47,336 nucleotides of DNA from Bacteroidetes bacterium 43-16 (GTDB lineage: Bacteria; Bacteroidota; Bacteroidia; Chitinophagales; Chitinophagaceae). Every line of letters starts with the position of its first letter. Position 1 is the first letter of the stretch. Both the position numbers and the translations under genes were made by a program. Shown in pieces: positions 25,134-35,100 of this stretch. The stretch is taken from the NCBI GenBank assembly GCA_001897525.1, contig MKTB01000028.1, forward strand, positions 1 to 47,336, written 5' to 3'. The notes beneath the pieces were generated by a model. The model saw only the letters and a program-made list of their open reading frames with translations. It was not told where the DNA came from and ran no database searches.

Positions 25134-25152
25134 TAAATATAGGTTCAAAAAA

Positions 25153-26325
25153 TTATTCTTTTATTATTTTTCTACTGAATCTTTCACCGGTATTAGTAGT
25201 TAAGACTAAATAATAGATTCCCTTAGGTAGAGCAGATAGGTCTATTGATTGCGTATTGCCATAAAGGGTATTAATATTTCCTTTGAATATTGCTTTATTC
25301 ATAGTGCGGCCATCAACAGAAATAAGAGCGATACTTGCATCAGAATACTCCTTGTTGCCCGGTTTTATAAGGTATTTTAAGGTGTTGTTGGCAACTGGGT
25401 TTGAAAGCACATCAAAGGAAAGTTTACTATTTGTTGTAACAGATAACTTCATGGATGCAAGTTGAGCATTAGTAATGGTCATTTTGTAATCGGGGGCGAT
25501 ACCGTTGGCCAGGCTGCCGACATCGCTTCCAAATCTTATGGTGACATCGTCCAGGCTGATTTGTTGCGGAATACTAATAGTTGTAGTGAAATTTGATAGT
25601 TCATATCCATGATTGCCAATTGCAGTAAAGCTATTTGCATTAATATTCATGGTGTACAATACCCCATTAAGAATGATGGCCTGGCAGCTTGTTATTAATT
25701 GCCCGTAATTTCCTTGTTCTGCCTGCGCTTCTGTAATGTTTTTTGAATCATAAATAAATACTTTAATGGTTGCAAAGGCGTTTGCAAGGTCCGGATCAAT
25801 GACTTGAAGCTTGGCATAATCGATAGGTATAGTAACGCTATGGTTGGTTTCATCGAAGGTTACTTCTCCTGATTTTACATAAGTATTTGATCCTGCACCA
25901 GATGGTAAATCAGGGTTGGCTGAACCAGCGCCATTGTCATACATAGGTGCAAATGCAAGATCTGAAGCTGCAAAATCATTACTGTGTCCGGCCTGGAACC
26001 TGTTAATATAACCAGACTCAATCCAGGTCCAATGATAATCAGCTATATTCGGACCTGCCTGGGCATACGCTTTAGCACGAGGGATGAAGCCTGCAATGCC
26101 GCCTCCACCATTAATAGATTCACTGTAGGAAGTGATGTCTTTATTACAGGTATTGCTATTGTAAGAATTCCAGGAATTGCCAATTTTTTTAGTTTTTGCC
26201 GAGGTCTTATACCGCCAGGAAATAAAGCCCCAACAGTTTTTTCTTACCGTGTGGTCTGCATCTGCAAATGTAGTGTAGTTGGTGGCAAGTAATAGTCCCA
26301 CAAATACCAGGAAACTTTTTTTCAT
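25153..26325 (-). CDS. Exported T9SS-sorted surface protein (390 aa)
   Basis: The signal peptide is MKKSFLVFVGLLLATNYTTF, cut near ADADH. The mature N-terminal part has Cys in KNCWGFISWRYK and NTCNKD, which could form a disulfide, and Tyr/Trp/Asn-rich loops (YHWTWIESGYINRF). Residues 130-300 are beta-predicted (VTFDETNHSVTIPIDYAKLQ, TTTISIPQQISLDDVTIRFG). The C-terminal 83 residues (from about 308) are a T9SS type A-like sorting domain: SNPVANNTLKY, IALISVDGRTM, LPKGIYYLVLTT and a basic end. No enzymatic motif is visible, so a surface adhesin or structural role is possible but unproven. It has its own terminator, and its promoter must lie in the 678-bp region before the RHS operon. Confidence 0.82.
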   Translation of the reverse strand: MKKSFLVFVGLLLATNYTTFADADHTVRKNCWGFISWRYKTSAKTKKIGNSWNSYNSNTCNKDITSYSESINGGGGIAGFIPRAKAYAQAGPNIADYHWTWIESGYINRFQAGHSNDFAASDLAFAPMYDNGAGSANPDLPSGAGSNTYVKSGEVTFDETNHSVTIPIDYAKLQVIDPDLANAFATIKVFIYDSKNITEAQAEQGNYGQLITSCQAIILNGVLYTMNINANSFTAIGNHGYELSNFTTTISIPQQISLDDVTIRFGSDVGSLANGIAPDYKMTITNAQLASMKLSVTTNSKLSFDVLSNPVANNTLKYLIKPGNKEYSDASIALISVDGRTMNKAIFKGNINTLYGNTQSIDLSALPKGIYYLVLTTNTGERFSRKIIKE

Positions 26326-27003
26326 ATTCTTATTTGCTTTAAATGATTATTCCTTACTCCTTTTTTGGGTTGTGTTTCAGGATTAAGCCAACCTTGTTTG
26401 AAATGGGTTTTCAATGAAACTAATAGTAGCAACTCGTAAAAATAAAATATGTGTCGGTGCCGGACAACGGGAAAATTCCCCGATTTTTTATTTGAACAAT
26501 TATTGATGGCTTATCTGTTTTGTTATTAAAAATGTACACTTTAGAATATGTGGAGCAATATTCAGGCGGGTCAGGAAAGGTGCAGCTATAGCAAAATTTA
26601 ATGGGTGCAGGATGGATGGGGCTACGATTCGTTGCCAGAAATAACAGACAGATTTTTTGTGTTTAACCCAACCTTCGGATATTGATTTGCATCTATGTGT
26701 TAAATATCAATAGTGATTATTATAAAATTTAATCTTTAGAGAATTGTATATGCTATTGATTTTTAGTAACCTATTGTTTTCCTTTGGATGTTTGAGTAAC
26801 AAGGCAACATAAATTTTATACTATAAAACTTTAACTTTTCATTTAATGTCTATATCTTGCCGCCGCATTTGTGATCATCATTTAGCTGCATAGCTGGTTT
26901 CTACCGGCTTAGAATCTTAGAGGACGAAAGGTGTGTTTATGGATAAGATGCTTTTGATCGATGCCTGGTAAAACGTATGATCATTCCAGACAACACCTGA
27001 GTA
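26326..27003. other. Long divergent intergenic region before the RHS operon
   Basis: This AT-rich stretch of 678 bp lies between the minus-strand T9SS gene and the plus-strand RHS operon. It contains only short, unconvincing ORFs. Several TTTG and TA-rich strings occur between 26690 and 26870, but none forms a clean TTTG-N19-TAnnTTTG pair, so no promoter is called. The length leaves room for extra regulation or an unannotated small RNA, neither of which I can support. Confidence 0.55.
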
Positions 27004-28896
27004 TTGAGAACCTTAACGTATTTGTTTTTATTGCTTTCCGGACTTTGTGCCGGTACCAGATCTTACGGGATAGATTCCCTGAGGCTCCTGGTCGATCTGC
27101 CTGCATTGCAGGACCAGCGCCAGCTTGCCCAGGATATCTACTATACCCTGGAGGAAGATAAAGCTGTCCGTTTTCAACTGGACTGGTATTACCGCTCCGA
27201 TTCCGGAGATAGTCTGAAATTCCTCTCTGCGCAGAGTAAAGAGCTGAAACTGTCTGCTGCTCAACATAATTACCGCCTGTATTACACGCATAAAGACTGT
27301 ACACAATTGGAGGTCAATACAGTGTTTGCGGCAGCTATACGGCAAACGGAAGGGCTGTTGCCGGTAGGGAAATATTCCTGCAAGCTTTTGATATTATCCG
27401 GTAATGATACGCTATCTGAGGCCCGCTTTACGAAACTGGTAGATACATTGATCTCATCCACTACCTTATTCAAAGAAAATATTTTAAACCTGTTGCAACA
27501 GTCTGCAACGGGCAAACAGGTGCTCAGTGAACGTTCCTTATCCGGGCTTAAAAACAGCTATAAAGACAAAACGGCTCCTTTACTGAATCGATCGGAGCGT
27601 AAGCTGGATAAGTACCTGCGCGGCAGGAATCTTTACTATAAGCGCTCTGCAGGGGCAGATAAGGAAGTGCTCCGGTTTTACAGTGATTCCTTCTTTATGG
27701 GCAGCATCACCTTGCCTAAAAATGCTTCCTTCTCTATGGCACATCAGCAGGAGCGTCAAAAACTCCGCACCTTTGCGACTGATCTCACCAATACCGGTCT
27801 TGAAAGTATGGAAAGCCTGAACAGCCAGTTCCGGAAAATCAGTGAGCGGCAAGAAAATGAAAAAGAAATTACCGGGAATATCTTCCTGTCCGGCAATACC
27901 AGTAATGGCCAGGAACCCAATGCGATGCAGGACAACCGCTACTATGAGTTGGGCGGGGATATCAACCTGCCGGTGCTGGGCATACCGGTACAGCTTACCG
28001 GGTTTTATACTTCCCAGGACCGTAACCGCCAGGCCAAAGCCAGCTATTTTAAGATAAGCTACGATGCTGCAAAGGCCAAAGAACAACTGACCGAACTTGT
28101 TCATGTATTCTCCGGCCAGTATGATCAAGTCAATGCCAAAAGCAAGTCCTATGGTATGGTGTACCAGCAGTATATCCAATCCCTGAAAACAGAACAGGGA
28201 GGCTTGTTGCGCCAGATGAAAGGCCAGTTCAATGAGCTGGGAGGAGCAGATATGAACTCTTTGTCAGAAGAAGGAATAAAGCAATTGCTGGAACAACGAT
28301 TGCAGGAGATAGCAATAAAAGCTAAGGAGAAAGCAGACAGCAGCGGAAATGTTGCCGATGCAAAAGCCTATGCTGATAGTCTTAAAATTCAGGCTACTGC
28401 TAAGTATGAGCAAGCTATGAAGCAATACGAAAAGCTGAAAGATTATGAGCAGAAAATAGAACACTACAGCACGCTGCTGGAGCAATATAGCAAGATGGTA
28501 CATTATGATTCATTAATGGCCTATAGTAAAGTAAAAGACCTGAAAAATATTGAATCCATGTCCACCAAAGATATGGCAAAGAAAGCCGGTGCTATACTCC
28601 CCGAAGGAAAAGCCAGATCTTTCCTGACCGGTCTGACCAACCTGGATATAGGAATGTTGAACCATTACGTTTCGGACTATACCCAGTCCGGGCAGATGAT
28701 GAAGGGAATAGATCTGGGTTATGATGTAGGTGTAGCCCAACTGGGTGCCAGCTACGGCAATACCCAATACATAAGCCGCTCCGGTGATATAGAACAATAT
28801 AAAGTACTTGGATTAAGAAGTATGTTTAAACCGGTGGCTAAACAAAATATCGGACTGGTTGTATTACAACTACTCACCGGCAAAAAATCTGTTTAA
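27004..28896 (+). CDS. Exported coiled-coil/beta protein, N-terminal part of a split OM protein (630 aa)
   Basis: The only possible start in frame is TTG at 27004, because a TGA lies at 26998. It gives the signal peptide MRTLTYLFLLLSGLCAGTRS. About 22-285 is mixed charged sequence; about 286-355 has strand-like segments (ITGNIFLSGNTSNG, YYELGGDINLPVLGIPVQLT, GFYTS). About 356-530 is a long Lys/Glu/Gln-rich coiled coil (EGIKQLLEQRLQEIAIKAKE, YEQAMKQYEKLKDYEQKIEH). The last 80 residues return to strands (YDVGVAQLGASYGN). The frame closes at 28896, while the natural continuation runs in the +1 frame from within 28817-28896. Together they would make about 976 aa, like an outer-membrane barrel with a long periplasmic or plug insert. 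It is the first gene of the RHS operon. A dedicated envelope component for the RHS proteins is inference; I cannot name the family. Confidence 0.72.
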   Translation: MRTLTYLFLLLSGLCAGTRSYGIDSLRLLVDLPALQDQRQLAQDIYYTLEEDKAVRFQLDWYYRSDSGDSLKFLSAQSKELKLSAAQHNYRLYYTHKDCTQLEVNTVFAAAIRQTEGLLPVGKYSCKLLILSGNDTLSEARFTKLVDTLISSTTLFKENILNLLQQSATGKQVLSERSLSGLKNSYKDKTAPLLNRSERKLDKYLRGRNLYYKRSAGADKEVLRFYSDSFFMGSITLPKNASFSMAHQQERQKLRTFATDLTNTGLESMESLNSQFRKISERQENEKEITGNIFLSGNTSNGQEPNAMQDNRYYELGGDINLPVLGIPVQLTGFYTSQDRNRQAKASYFKISYDAAKAKEQLTELVHVFSGQYDQVNAKSKSYGMVYQQYIQSLKTEQGGLLRQMKGQFNELGGADMNSLSEEGIKQLLEQRLQEIAIKAKEKADSSGNVADAKAYADSLKIQATAKYEQAMKQYEKLKDYEQKIEHYSTLLEQYSKMVHYDSLMAYSKVKDLKNIESMSTKDMAKKAGAILPEGKARSFLTGLTNLDIGMLNHYVSDYTQSGQMMKGIDLGYDVGVAQLGASYGNTQYISRSGDIEQYKVLGLRSMFKPVAKQNIGLVVLQLLTGKKSV

Positions 28897-29935
28897 AGAC
28901 ACTAGCTTTTTTAAACCTGGATATTTCAGTGTTGCTTCATTCGATAAACCTACCCATATTCTTGCACTTACTTATAATGGAGCTATCGGTAAATCGATAA
29001 GAACGGTGGGGGAATATGCCTTTTCTAACCAGAAGTATCCACAACCTGAGGAACAAGGCGGAGCCGGTATCCTGCATCGCTCTGCGTATAACTTTGGTGT
29101 TGAGTCGACCGTTCCGAAAACCAATGTGAACATTAATGCAGCTTATGAATTTGTTGGCAAATCATTTGAGAATAATACCATGGCAGTGTTGATGGCCGGT
29201 ACGCAAAGAGCGAAGATCGGCGGAGACGGGATCTTCTTTAATTCATTCTTAAAGCTGGCCCTTGAGTACAGTTATTTACTGCAAAGCAATTTTTCCAATA
29301 CGGGAAGAAATAATAAATGGGGCTTTACCGTAGCCACCCAGTCTAAACGCTATCCTTCCGTATCCCTTTCTTATAAACCTTTTGCCACCTTCAGGACCTT
29401 TGATGATACGGCGCAGATCCAGCAAAAGCCGGTACTCGGTGAAGTATGGACTGCTAAGGTCAATTACCAGGTTAAACGCAAACACTATAGTTTAAGGTTT
29501 ACATTGGTAGGCAATAAAAACAACAGCATCCTGGATACATTCAGGTATGGCAGCAGCATGCTCCAGTTCTCCACCATCTATACTACTGCAAAGACTAATA
29601 TAAGTACCAATATCGCTTATTCCAATATCCGCTCAGGTATAGAAACTGCTGTATTGCCTGCCTTTAACAACAGTGTCAATATAGGTCTTTCGGGGGGCAG
29701 GACTTTGAAGAAAATCAGCCTCAACGGTGCAGTAGATATAGGATTCAACGAATCAGGCATCTGTAAATATGGAGCAGGACTAAATGCGATGTACCGCTTA
29801 CAACAGATACCCCTGAGTGTAAGGGCCAACTGCAGACTGATGCAATATAAACTTAATCCTGGTGATCCCTGGAATAACCTGGTCTTTGCCGGGCTTACCA
29901 TGAACTGGCAATTAAAAATGAAAGTATCTAATTAA
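28859..29935 (+). CDS. C-terminal beta-strand part, probably the frame-shifted continuation of 27004-28896
   Basis: As an independent gene it would start at TTG (28859), overlap its neighbour by 38 bp, and have no signal peptide. Yet it is a typical outer-membrane strand sequence (ALTYNGAIGKSIRTVGEYAF, VNINAAYEFVGKSF, WTAKVNYQVKRKHYSLRFTL, LVFAGLTMNWQLKMKV). A +1 shift anywhere in 28817-28896 joins it to the upstream frame; removing one A from the A6 run at 28882-28887 would do it. The joint protein (about 976 aa) would have a signal peptide, a coiled coil and a barrel-like end. An assembly error, a recent inactivating mutation, or coupled translation of two chains are all possible. The next gene follows 14 bp later, so the operon continues. 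Confidence 0.65.
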   Translation: MYYNYSPAKNLFKDTSFFKPGYFSVASFDKPTHILALTYNGAIGKSIRTVGEYAFSNQKYPQPEEQGGAGILHRSAYNFGVESTVPKTNVNINAAYEFVGKSFENNTMAVLMAGTQRAKIGGDGIFFNSFLKLALEYSYLLQSNFSNTGRNNKWGFTVATQSKRYPSVSLSYKPFATFRTFDDTAQIQQKPVLGEVWTAKVNYQVKRKHYSLRFTLVGNKNNSILDTFRYGSSMLQFSTIYTTAKTNISTNIAYSNIRSGIETAVLPAFNNSVNIGLSGGRTLKKISLNGAVDIGFNESGICKYGAGLNAMYRLQQIPLSVRANCRLMQYKLNPGDPWNNLVFAGLTMNWQLKMKVSN

Positions 29936-29949
29936 AAAAAACTAAAAAC

Positions 29950-31068
29950 ATGAATAAAGTAGTGAACCTAAGATTCCTGTTATCTCTTATATTGCTGCAG
30001 CTGTTTACATTGGCGGCTTACAGCCAGTCGGCAGGCTTTTCATTAAGCCTGGCTACTGTAGATGCAGGTAACCTGAACAAGAAAAGTCTTTTTGACTTCC
30101 AGGTAAACTCTACAGCCGCTACCGTAAAAAATGTGTTATTAAAAGGGACCGTGAAATACAGGAATCAACCCTATAAGCTGTCTTATACCTTAAGACTGCC
30201 TGTACAGCCCGGTGTGAATAATATTTCGGAGTATGCCGGCCGTGCCCAGTTCGAATATTCTTCAGGCTCTGTGCGAGAATTATTTGAACTGTTTGACCGT
30301 TTACCGGAAGGCACTTTGCAATACTGTGTCACTTTAGGAGCTGCTGATGGAGAAAGCACGATTGACCAGGTGGAAGACTGCACTTTTGGCAAGAACGAAG
30401 ACCTTTTCCTGATCAACCTGATCGACCCGGAAAACAAGGCAGAACTCTATGAGTTGAACCCCATGCTGAGCTGGGTGGCCAATTATCCCTTTGCAGCAAC
30501 CTTGAGCTATAAGATAAAGGTGGTAGAGATGAAAAAAGACCAGAACCCCATCAATGCCATCAAGCGCAATAATGCGGTTTATGAAGAAAAAGGCCTCATG
30601 CAGATGAGTATCAATTACCCGATCTATGCCCGTCCGTTACAGGTGGGTAATACCTATGCCTGGACCGTGGATGCTTACTACAAAGACCTGTTACTCGGCG
30701 GTGCAGAACCCTGGCAGTTTACGATTGTAGAGGATAGTTTGCTAAAGATGGTACCAAAGGATATTTCTTTTTATGAGTTCGAAAAGCATCAGGCGGAAAC
30801 AAAAATATTCGCAGTAGATAGCCTGAAAATCAAATATCTATCTTACAATGAGGAAGATTCATTACAAATGGAGTTTTTTACACAACATGAAAAATCTGTC
30901 CTGAAAATGATCTATCCCTGCAAACCCGGTACCAATATGATTGCCTTAGACCTGAGAACCTCCGATAAGTTCAGACATGGAAAAGTATACAAAGTAAATA
31001 TTCGCAATGCCAGATCTAAGACATTTACTGTTCCCTTTATATTTATAAAATCAGAATACCTCAAGTGA
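29950..31068 (+). CDS. Exported beta-rich protein of the RHS operon (372 aa)
   Basis: The signal peptide is MNKVVNLRFLLSLILLQLFT, cut near AAYSQ at residue 26. About 27-150 is beta-sandwich-like (FSLSLATVDAGNLN, LLKGTVKYRNQPYKLSYTLR), with one Cys pair (YCVTLG, VEDCTFG). About 155-260 has an Ig/FN3-like feel (NPMLSWVANYPFAATLSYKI, VGNTYAWTVDAYYKD). The C-terminal part is Lys/Phe-rich strand sequence. No catalytic motif or sorting domain is seen, so a soluble periplasmic or envelope-associated accessory protein is likely. It follows the split barrel gene by 14 bp, and its TGA overlaps the ATG of the OmpH-like gene by one base, so it is an internal operon member. Confidence 0.78.
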   Translation: MNKVVNLRFLLSLILLQLFTLAAYSQSAGFSLSLATVDAGNLNKKSLFDFQVNSTAATVKNVLLKGTVKYRNQPYKLSYTLRLPVQPGVNNISEYAGRAQFEYSSGSVRELFELFDRLPEGTLQYCVTLGAADGESTIDQVEDCTFGKNEDLFLINLIDPENKAELYELNPMLSWVANYPFAATLSYKIKVVEMKKDQNPINAIKRNNAVYEEKGLMQMSINYPIYARPLQVGNTYAWTVDAYYKDLLLGGAEPWQFTIVEDSLLKMVPKDISFYEFEKHQAETKIFAVDSLKIKYLSYNEEDSLQMEFFTQHEKSVLKMIYPCKPGTNMIALDLRTSDKFRHGKVYKVNIRNARSKTFTVPFIFIKSEYLK

Positions 31069-31547
31069 TGAAGAAATTAATAATGATCAATGCCGCAGGC
31101 CTTTTAGTGTTAGCAGGCTGTTTTATCTGGCAATTGCTTATGCGACATAAACAGGCAGTAGTATATGTTGACTCAATTAAATTGTTTAATGCCTACCAAT
31201 TTAAAAAAGATATGTATAACCGTATAGAGCAATCTTACGGAAGTAAAATGGGATTCGTTGATAGCCTGGAGCAGCATGCTGTGGCAGGGCAATTAAATCC
31301 TGATCAACTCAGGAGTTTTGAAATAGACCGGGACGAGTTATCCCATGCAATTGCAACATCCAAAAATGAAACAGACCGGGCGATATGGGAACGGCTGAAC
31401 CAGGTGATTAAGAAGTTTGGTGACCAGGATAAATATGAACTTATTATTGGTGCGAATGGTATGGGAACGGTATTGTATGGACAGGCTGACAAAGATATTA
31501 CCGATGCAGTAATTAATTATGCCAATAAGGAATATGAAAATAAATAA
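31068..31547 (+). CDS. OmpH/Skp-like membrane-anchored chaperone candidate (159 aa)
   Basis: The ATG overlaps the TGA of the previous gene as TGATG; an in-frame GTG one codon earlier is possible. The N terminus (MINAAGLLVLAGCFIWQLL) has an LAGC string that could be a lipobox with Cys18, but hydrophobic residues continue after it, so an uncleaved membrane anchor is equally likely. The remainder fits OmpH/Skp: a first strand (AVVYVDSIKLFNAYQF), a short charged helix region, then YELIIGANGMGTVLYGQADK and DITDAVINYAN at the end. Skp-family proteins hold outer-membrane proteins in the periplasm. The helical arm is shorter than in typical Skp. An operon-dedicated chaperone for the barrel protein or the large exported RHS chains is a reasonable inference. 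Confidence 0.8.
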   Translation: MKKLIMINAAGLLVLAGCFIWQLLMRHKQAVVYVDSIKLFNAYQFKKDMYNRIEQSYGSKMGFVDSLEQHAVAGQLNPDQLRSFEIDRDELSHAIATSKNETDRAIWERLNQVIKKFGDQDKYELIIGANGMGTVLYGQADKDITDAVINYANKEYENK

Positions 31548-32073
31548 ACACCTGATCACGGGAATTGTAAGCCTGTGTATGTTAATGAATGGATGTAGTT
31601 CAAAAGAAAATAATGCCGGAAACAGGAAGCATACTCCTGAAATTGCTGAAGTATTCAGCCAGGCACCTAATGAGAGGATAGTGAGCAACAATGGTATACA
31701 CTACACGATCAGGTTTATGAATGAAGTGGAGGAGGGTAGTGATGCCGATACTTTGCCAAGATATCTTTTTGTGATTGATCAAAAGACCGATCAGGGTAAA
31801 AATGTGTTGGAATATGAGGTCTCAGATCTCGAATTATATGCCCGGAGGCTGAATTACTACAATATAGAAATGAACCAGGACATTCTACTGATCGCCTGTG
31901 GTGATACATTGACACCCGTTCAAACCTTATATGAAAATAATCTAGGTGTCATCCCGGTAAACAGGATTGTCACTGTTTTTAAAAAAGTAAAAGAAAATTG
32001 TGCCCTGCAACTTGTTTTTAGTGACAGAGCATTTGAAAATTATTTGATCAAAGCAACCTTTAACGATAAATAA
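31534..32073 (+). CDS. Lipoprotein of the RHS operon (179 aa)
   Basis: The start at 31534 (MKINKHLITGIVSLCMLMNG) overlaps the OmpH-like gene by 14 bp. It gives a lipoprotein signal with lipobox LMNGC and Cys21 as the modified residue. An ATG 15 bases earlier is less natural. The mature protein is small and mixed: a short Ser/Lys/Asn linker, then strands (GIHYTIRFMNEVEEG, RYLFVIDQKT) and a helical middle. It ends in VPV-free strand sequence including VIPVNRIVTVFKKVKENCAL. There is no motif I can assign. Its place between the OmpH-like gene and the 2036-aa RHS-partner gene suggests an envelope accessory, for example a pilotin or tether for the large secreted chains; that is inference. Confidence 0.78.
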   Translation: MKINKHLITGIVSLCMLMNGCSSKENNAGNRKHTPEIAEVFSQAPNERIVSNNGIHYTIRFMNEVEEGSDADTLPRYLFVIDQKTDQGKNVLEYEVSDLELYARRLNYYNIEMNQDILLIACGDTLTPVQTLYENNLGVIPVNRIVTVFKKVKENCALQLVFSDRAFENYLIKATFNDK

Positions 32074-32106
32074 CTGAACAGTGCTATGAGGTATTATCAA
32101 GGACTT

Positions 32107-35100
32107 ATGAAAACAACAGCCAGAGTGGTTTTTATAACACTTTTCTTGGAGTTGGTCGTCCCCGCAACGCAATCTTTTGCCCTTACCGGAGGGCCTTCTC
32201 AGCCGGAAGTGCAATCTTTTGAACCGGTAGCCACCACAGATATGGTAGATCTTTTTTCCGGTGATTTTGTTTATAATATTCCCTTACTGGATATAGAGGG
32301 TTACCCGATCAACATATCCTATCACAGTGGTGTAGGTATAGAAGATGAGGCCAGTTGGGTTGGACTTGGATGGAACATCAACCCGGGTGTGATCAATCGT
32401 TCTGTCCGTGGTATACCAGATGATTTTTCCGGCGAGAAAATAGAAAAATACCTGAAAATAAAACCGGAGAACGAACTCTCTCTGGATGCGGGATTTGCAG
32501 CAGAACTATTCGGCTTAAAAATGATAAACGCCGGTATTGGGAACACCCTTACCTTTAATAACTACAGGGGCATGGGTGTAGGATTTAATGCCAGTCTGAA
32601 CTTTACTTTCAAGTATATGCAGACGGGACTTGGTATCTCTGCCAACTCTTTTGACGGTGCAGATGTGAATGCTAATGTATCATTGAGCTATGCCACTTCC
32701 ATAAGCGATGAAACTTCATTGGGAGGTAGTGTCTGGGGTGGAACAGGATTTAATACAAGGGCGGGTATGAAGGCTATTAGCTTTGGTACACAGAGTAATA
32801 TAAATTCCAAATGGCCAGATCAAAAAGACAAGAAAGGGAAAATATATAAAGCCGGTCGTTTTAATAGTTCTCCGATCAGCTTCAGTTCCTATGTTCCTAT
32901 CGGTCTTCAAAACTATGTGCCCTCCGTGGGTAATGCCAGTAAGGCTATAGCGCTTACCTTCAGCGCCGGAATAGGAACAGAGATAGGCGGTGCATTCCCG
33001 CATTTCAAAGTCGCTGCTTCCGGCAGCAGATTGGAGTATGATCCATATGGCGGTCGTGCCTCCTATGGATATCTGAACCTTGATCAGGCGGATGAAAATG
33101 GATTGATGGATTTTTCCAGGGAAAAAGACGGTGTCTATAACCGTACCTTACCCAATTTGCCTTTAAGTAGTATGACCTATGATATCTTTTCGATCTCCGG
33201 TCAGGGTACAGGAGGTATGTTCCGCCCTTTCCGTAATGACTTCGGATCAGTTTATGATCCCCGTACAGAAAGTAATTCTTCCAGAACTGACCTTCATGTT
33301 GAGGCAGGTATAGGAACCGGATTCGGAGGTTTGTTTGAGTTAGGAGTAAATACCACTTTTGCTACTACAGAAATGAAATCAGGCCCCTGGAATAAAAAAC
33401 CTTTTAATGCGCAAAGGCCCAGGTCTTCTTATGAAGCTGCCTATTTTAAACAGGCCGGCGAAATGACTGCATCCAGAAATAAGCAAAATAACAGTACTAA
33501 AACCAAAGGGGCAGTACGTGTGAATGGTGCTTTCCGTGCTTATGATAAAAACAGGAATGACCTCGGTAATATGTCCAACTATGTGGGCACTTTTGCAGAC
33601 CGGACTAGCCGGGCTAACCTCTTAACCTATTTTACGAACCGGGAAGCCGCTACAGTGGATAAGTTGGCGATGCATAGATATATACAAGACTACCATAAGA
33701 GCAATACATTTTTAAACAATACCCCGGCCAGTATCTCCCGTTTGAGCGAGGATGGTGGACTTGATCGCCGTAAGCCTCATCATATCGGGGAGTTCACCCA
33801 GGTACTTCCTGATGGCAGACGATATGTTTATGGCATACCTGCGATGAATAACCTCCAAAAAGAAGCCTCATTCAGTATTGATAGTAAAGAAGAAGGTAAT
33901 CCTTCTTACAGCACCGGCCTTACCGCTTATTCAGATCAGCAAAATTCGAAAAACAATGCATCAGGAAGAGATAAGTTTTTCCAGATGAGCATTACCCCGG
34001 CTTATGCACACAGCTACCTGCTAACCGCAGTTTTGTCCAATGACTATGTAGATATCACAGGGGATGGCCCGACAGAAGATGACCTGGGGAATTATACCAA
34101 AATCAATTACAGGAGAACAAGTAAAGATTATCGCTGGCGCTCCCCGTTTTTACCAGACGGCACAAAAAGTGCGCAGTACAATCCGGGTTATTATTCCGAT
34201 AAAGGAGATGATAAAGCCAGTTATATAGCAGGCTCAAAAGAACTCTGGTACATTCACTCCATTGAAAGTAAAAATTACATTGCAGAATTTTATATCAGCG
34301 AGCGTAGTGATGCTAAAGGGGTAACGGAAGAGGCATTGATATCGCTGAATGATGTAGCTGCACTGAGCAGTCTTGGCACTAAAACAGATCAGTCTCTGAG
34401 ACAAAAATCTGCTTCAGGAGAAGAACGGACTTACAAATTAGATTATATTAAACTGTTTCATAAGAATGATCGCTTTGTGAACGGCAATAATGCAATTCCT
34501 GTTAAGACTGTCAATTTCAAATATGAAACCAATACAAATGCACAACTCTGTAAAGGCGTTCCTAATGTTACTACCCAGGGAACAGGGAAATTAACCCTGA
34601 AAAGCATTTCATTCCAGAATGGTAATTCAGACATCTCATTGATGAATCCTTATGAGTTTGAATATAGTGCACACAACCCGGATTATAGTTTTATCAGTAA
34701 AGATCGCTGGGGTAATTACCAACAGCCGGATCCCGGTATTGCTGCATTTGAATTTCCCTATGTACGGCAAAATAAGAGCGCTGCGGATCTTAATGCAACC
34801 GCCTGGCAACTGACCAAAATAAAGATGCCTTCTAAGGGGGTTATCAATATCTCCTATGAGTCTGACGACTATAGCTATGTTTTAGATAAACCGTCTATGG
34901 AAATGTTTCAGGTTGCCGGGGTAGGCAATAGTAAAAACTATATACCCGATCATGAACTTTACCTGGACCAAAATAATATCCGGAATTATGTTTATTTCAA
35001 AAGAGACCCGGCAAGGGAATTTAAGGGGCGTAGTCTAAAAGAGAATTACCTTCCTGATGATGACTTGCTCTATTTTAATTTCTTCCTGGATATCTCCGGT

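Noticed and set aside
26961-27161. 66-aa ATG-started frame overlapping the head of the RHS operon
   Set aside because: It runs out of frame with the signal-peptide gene, and its translation shows no coherent signal or domain.
27580-28179. 199-aa minus-strand open frame opposite the first RHS-operon gene
   Set aside because: It is fully antisense to a gene with a signal peptide and coiled coil; its hydrophobic translation is a by-product of the opposite strand's codons.
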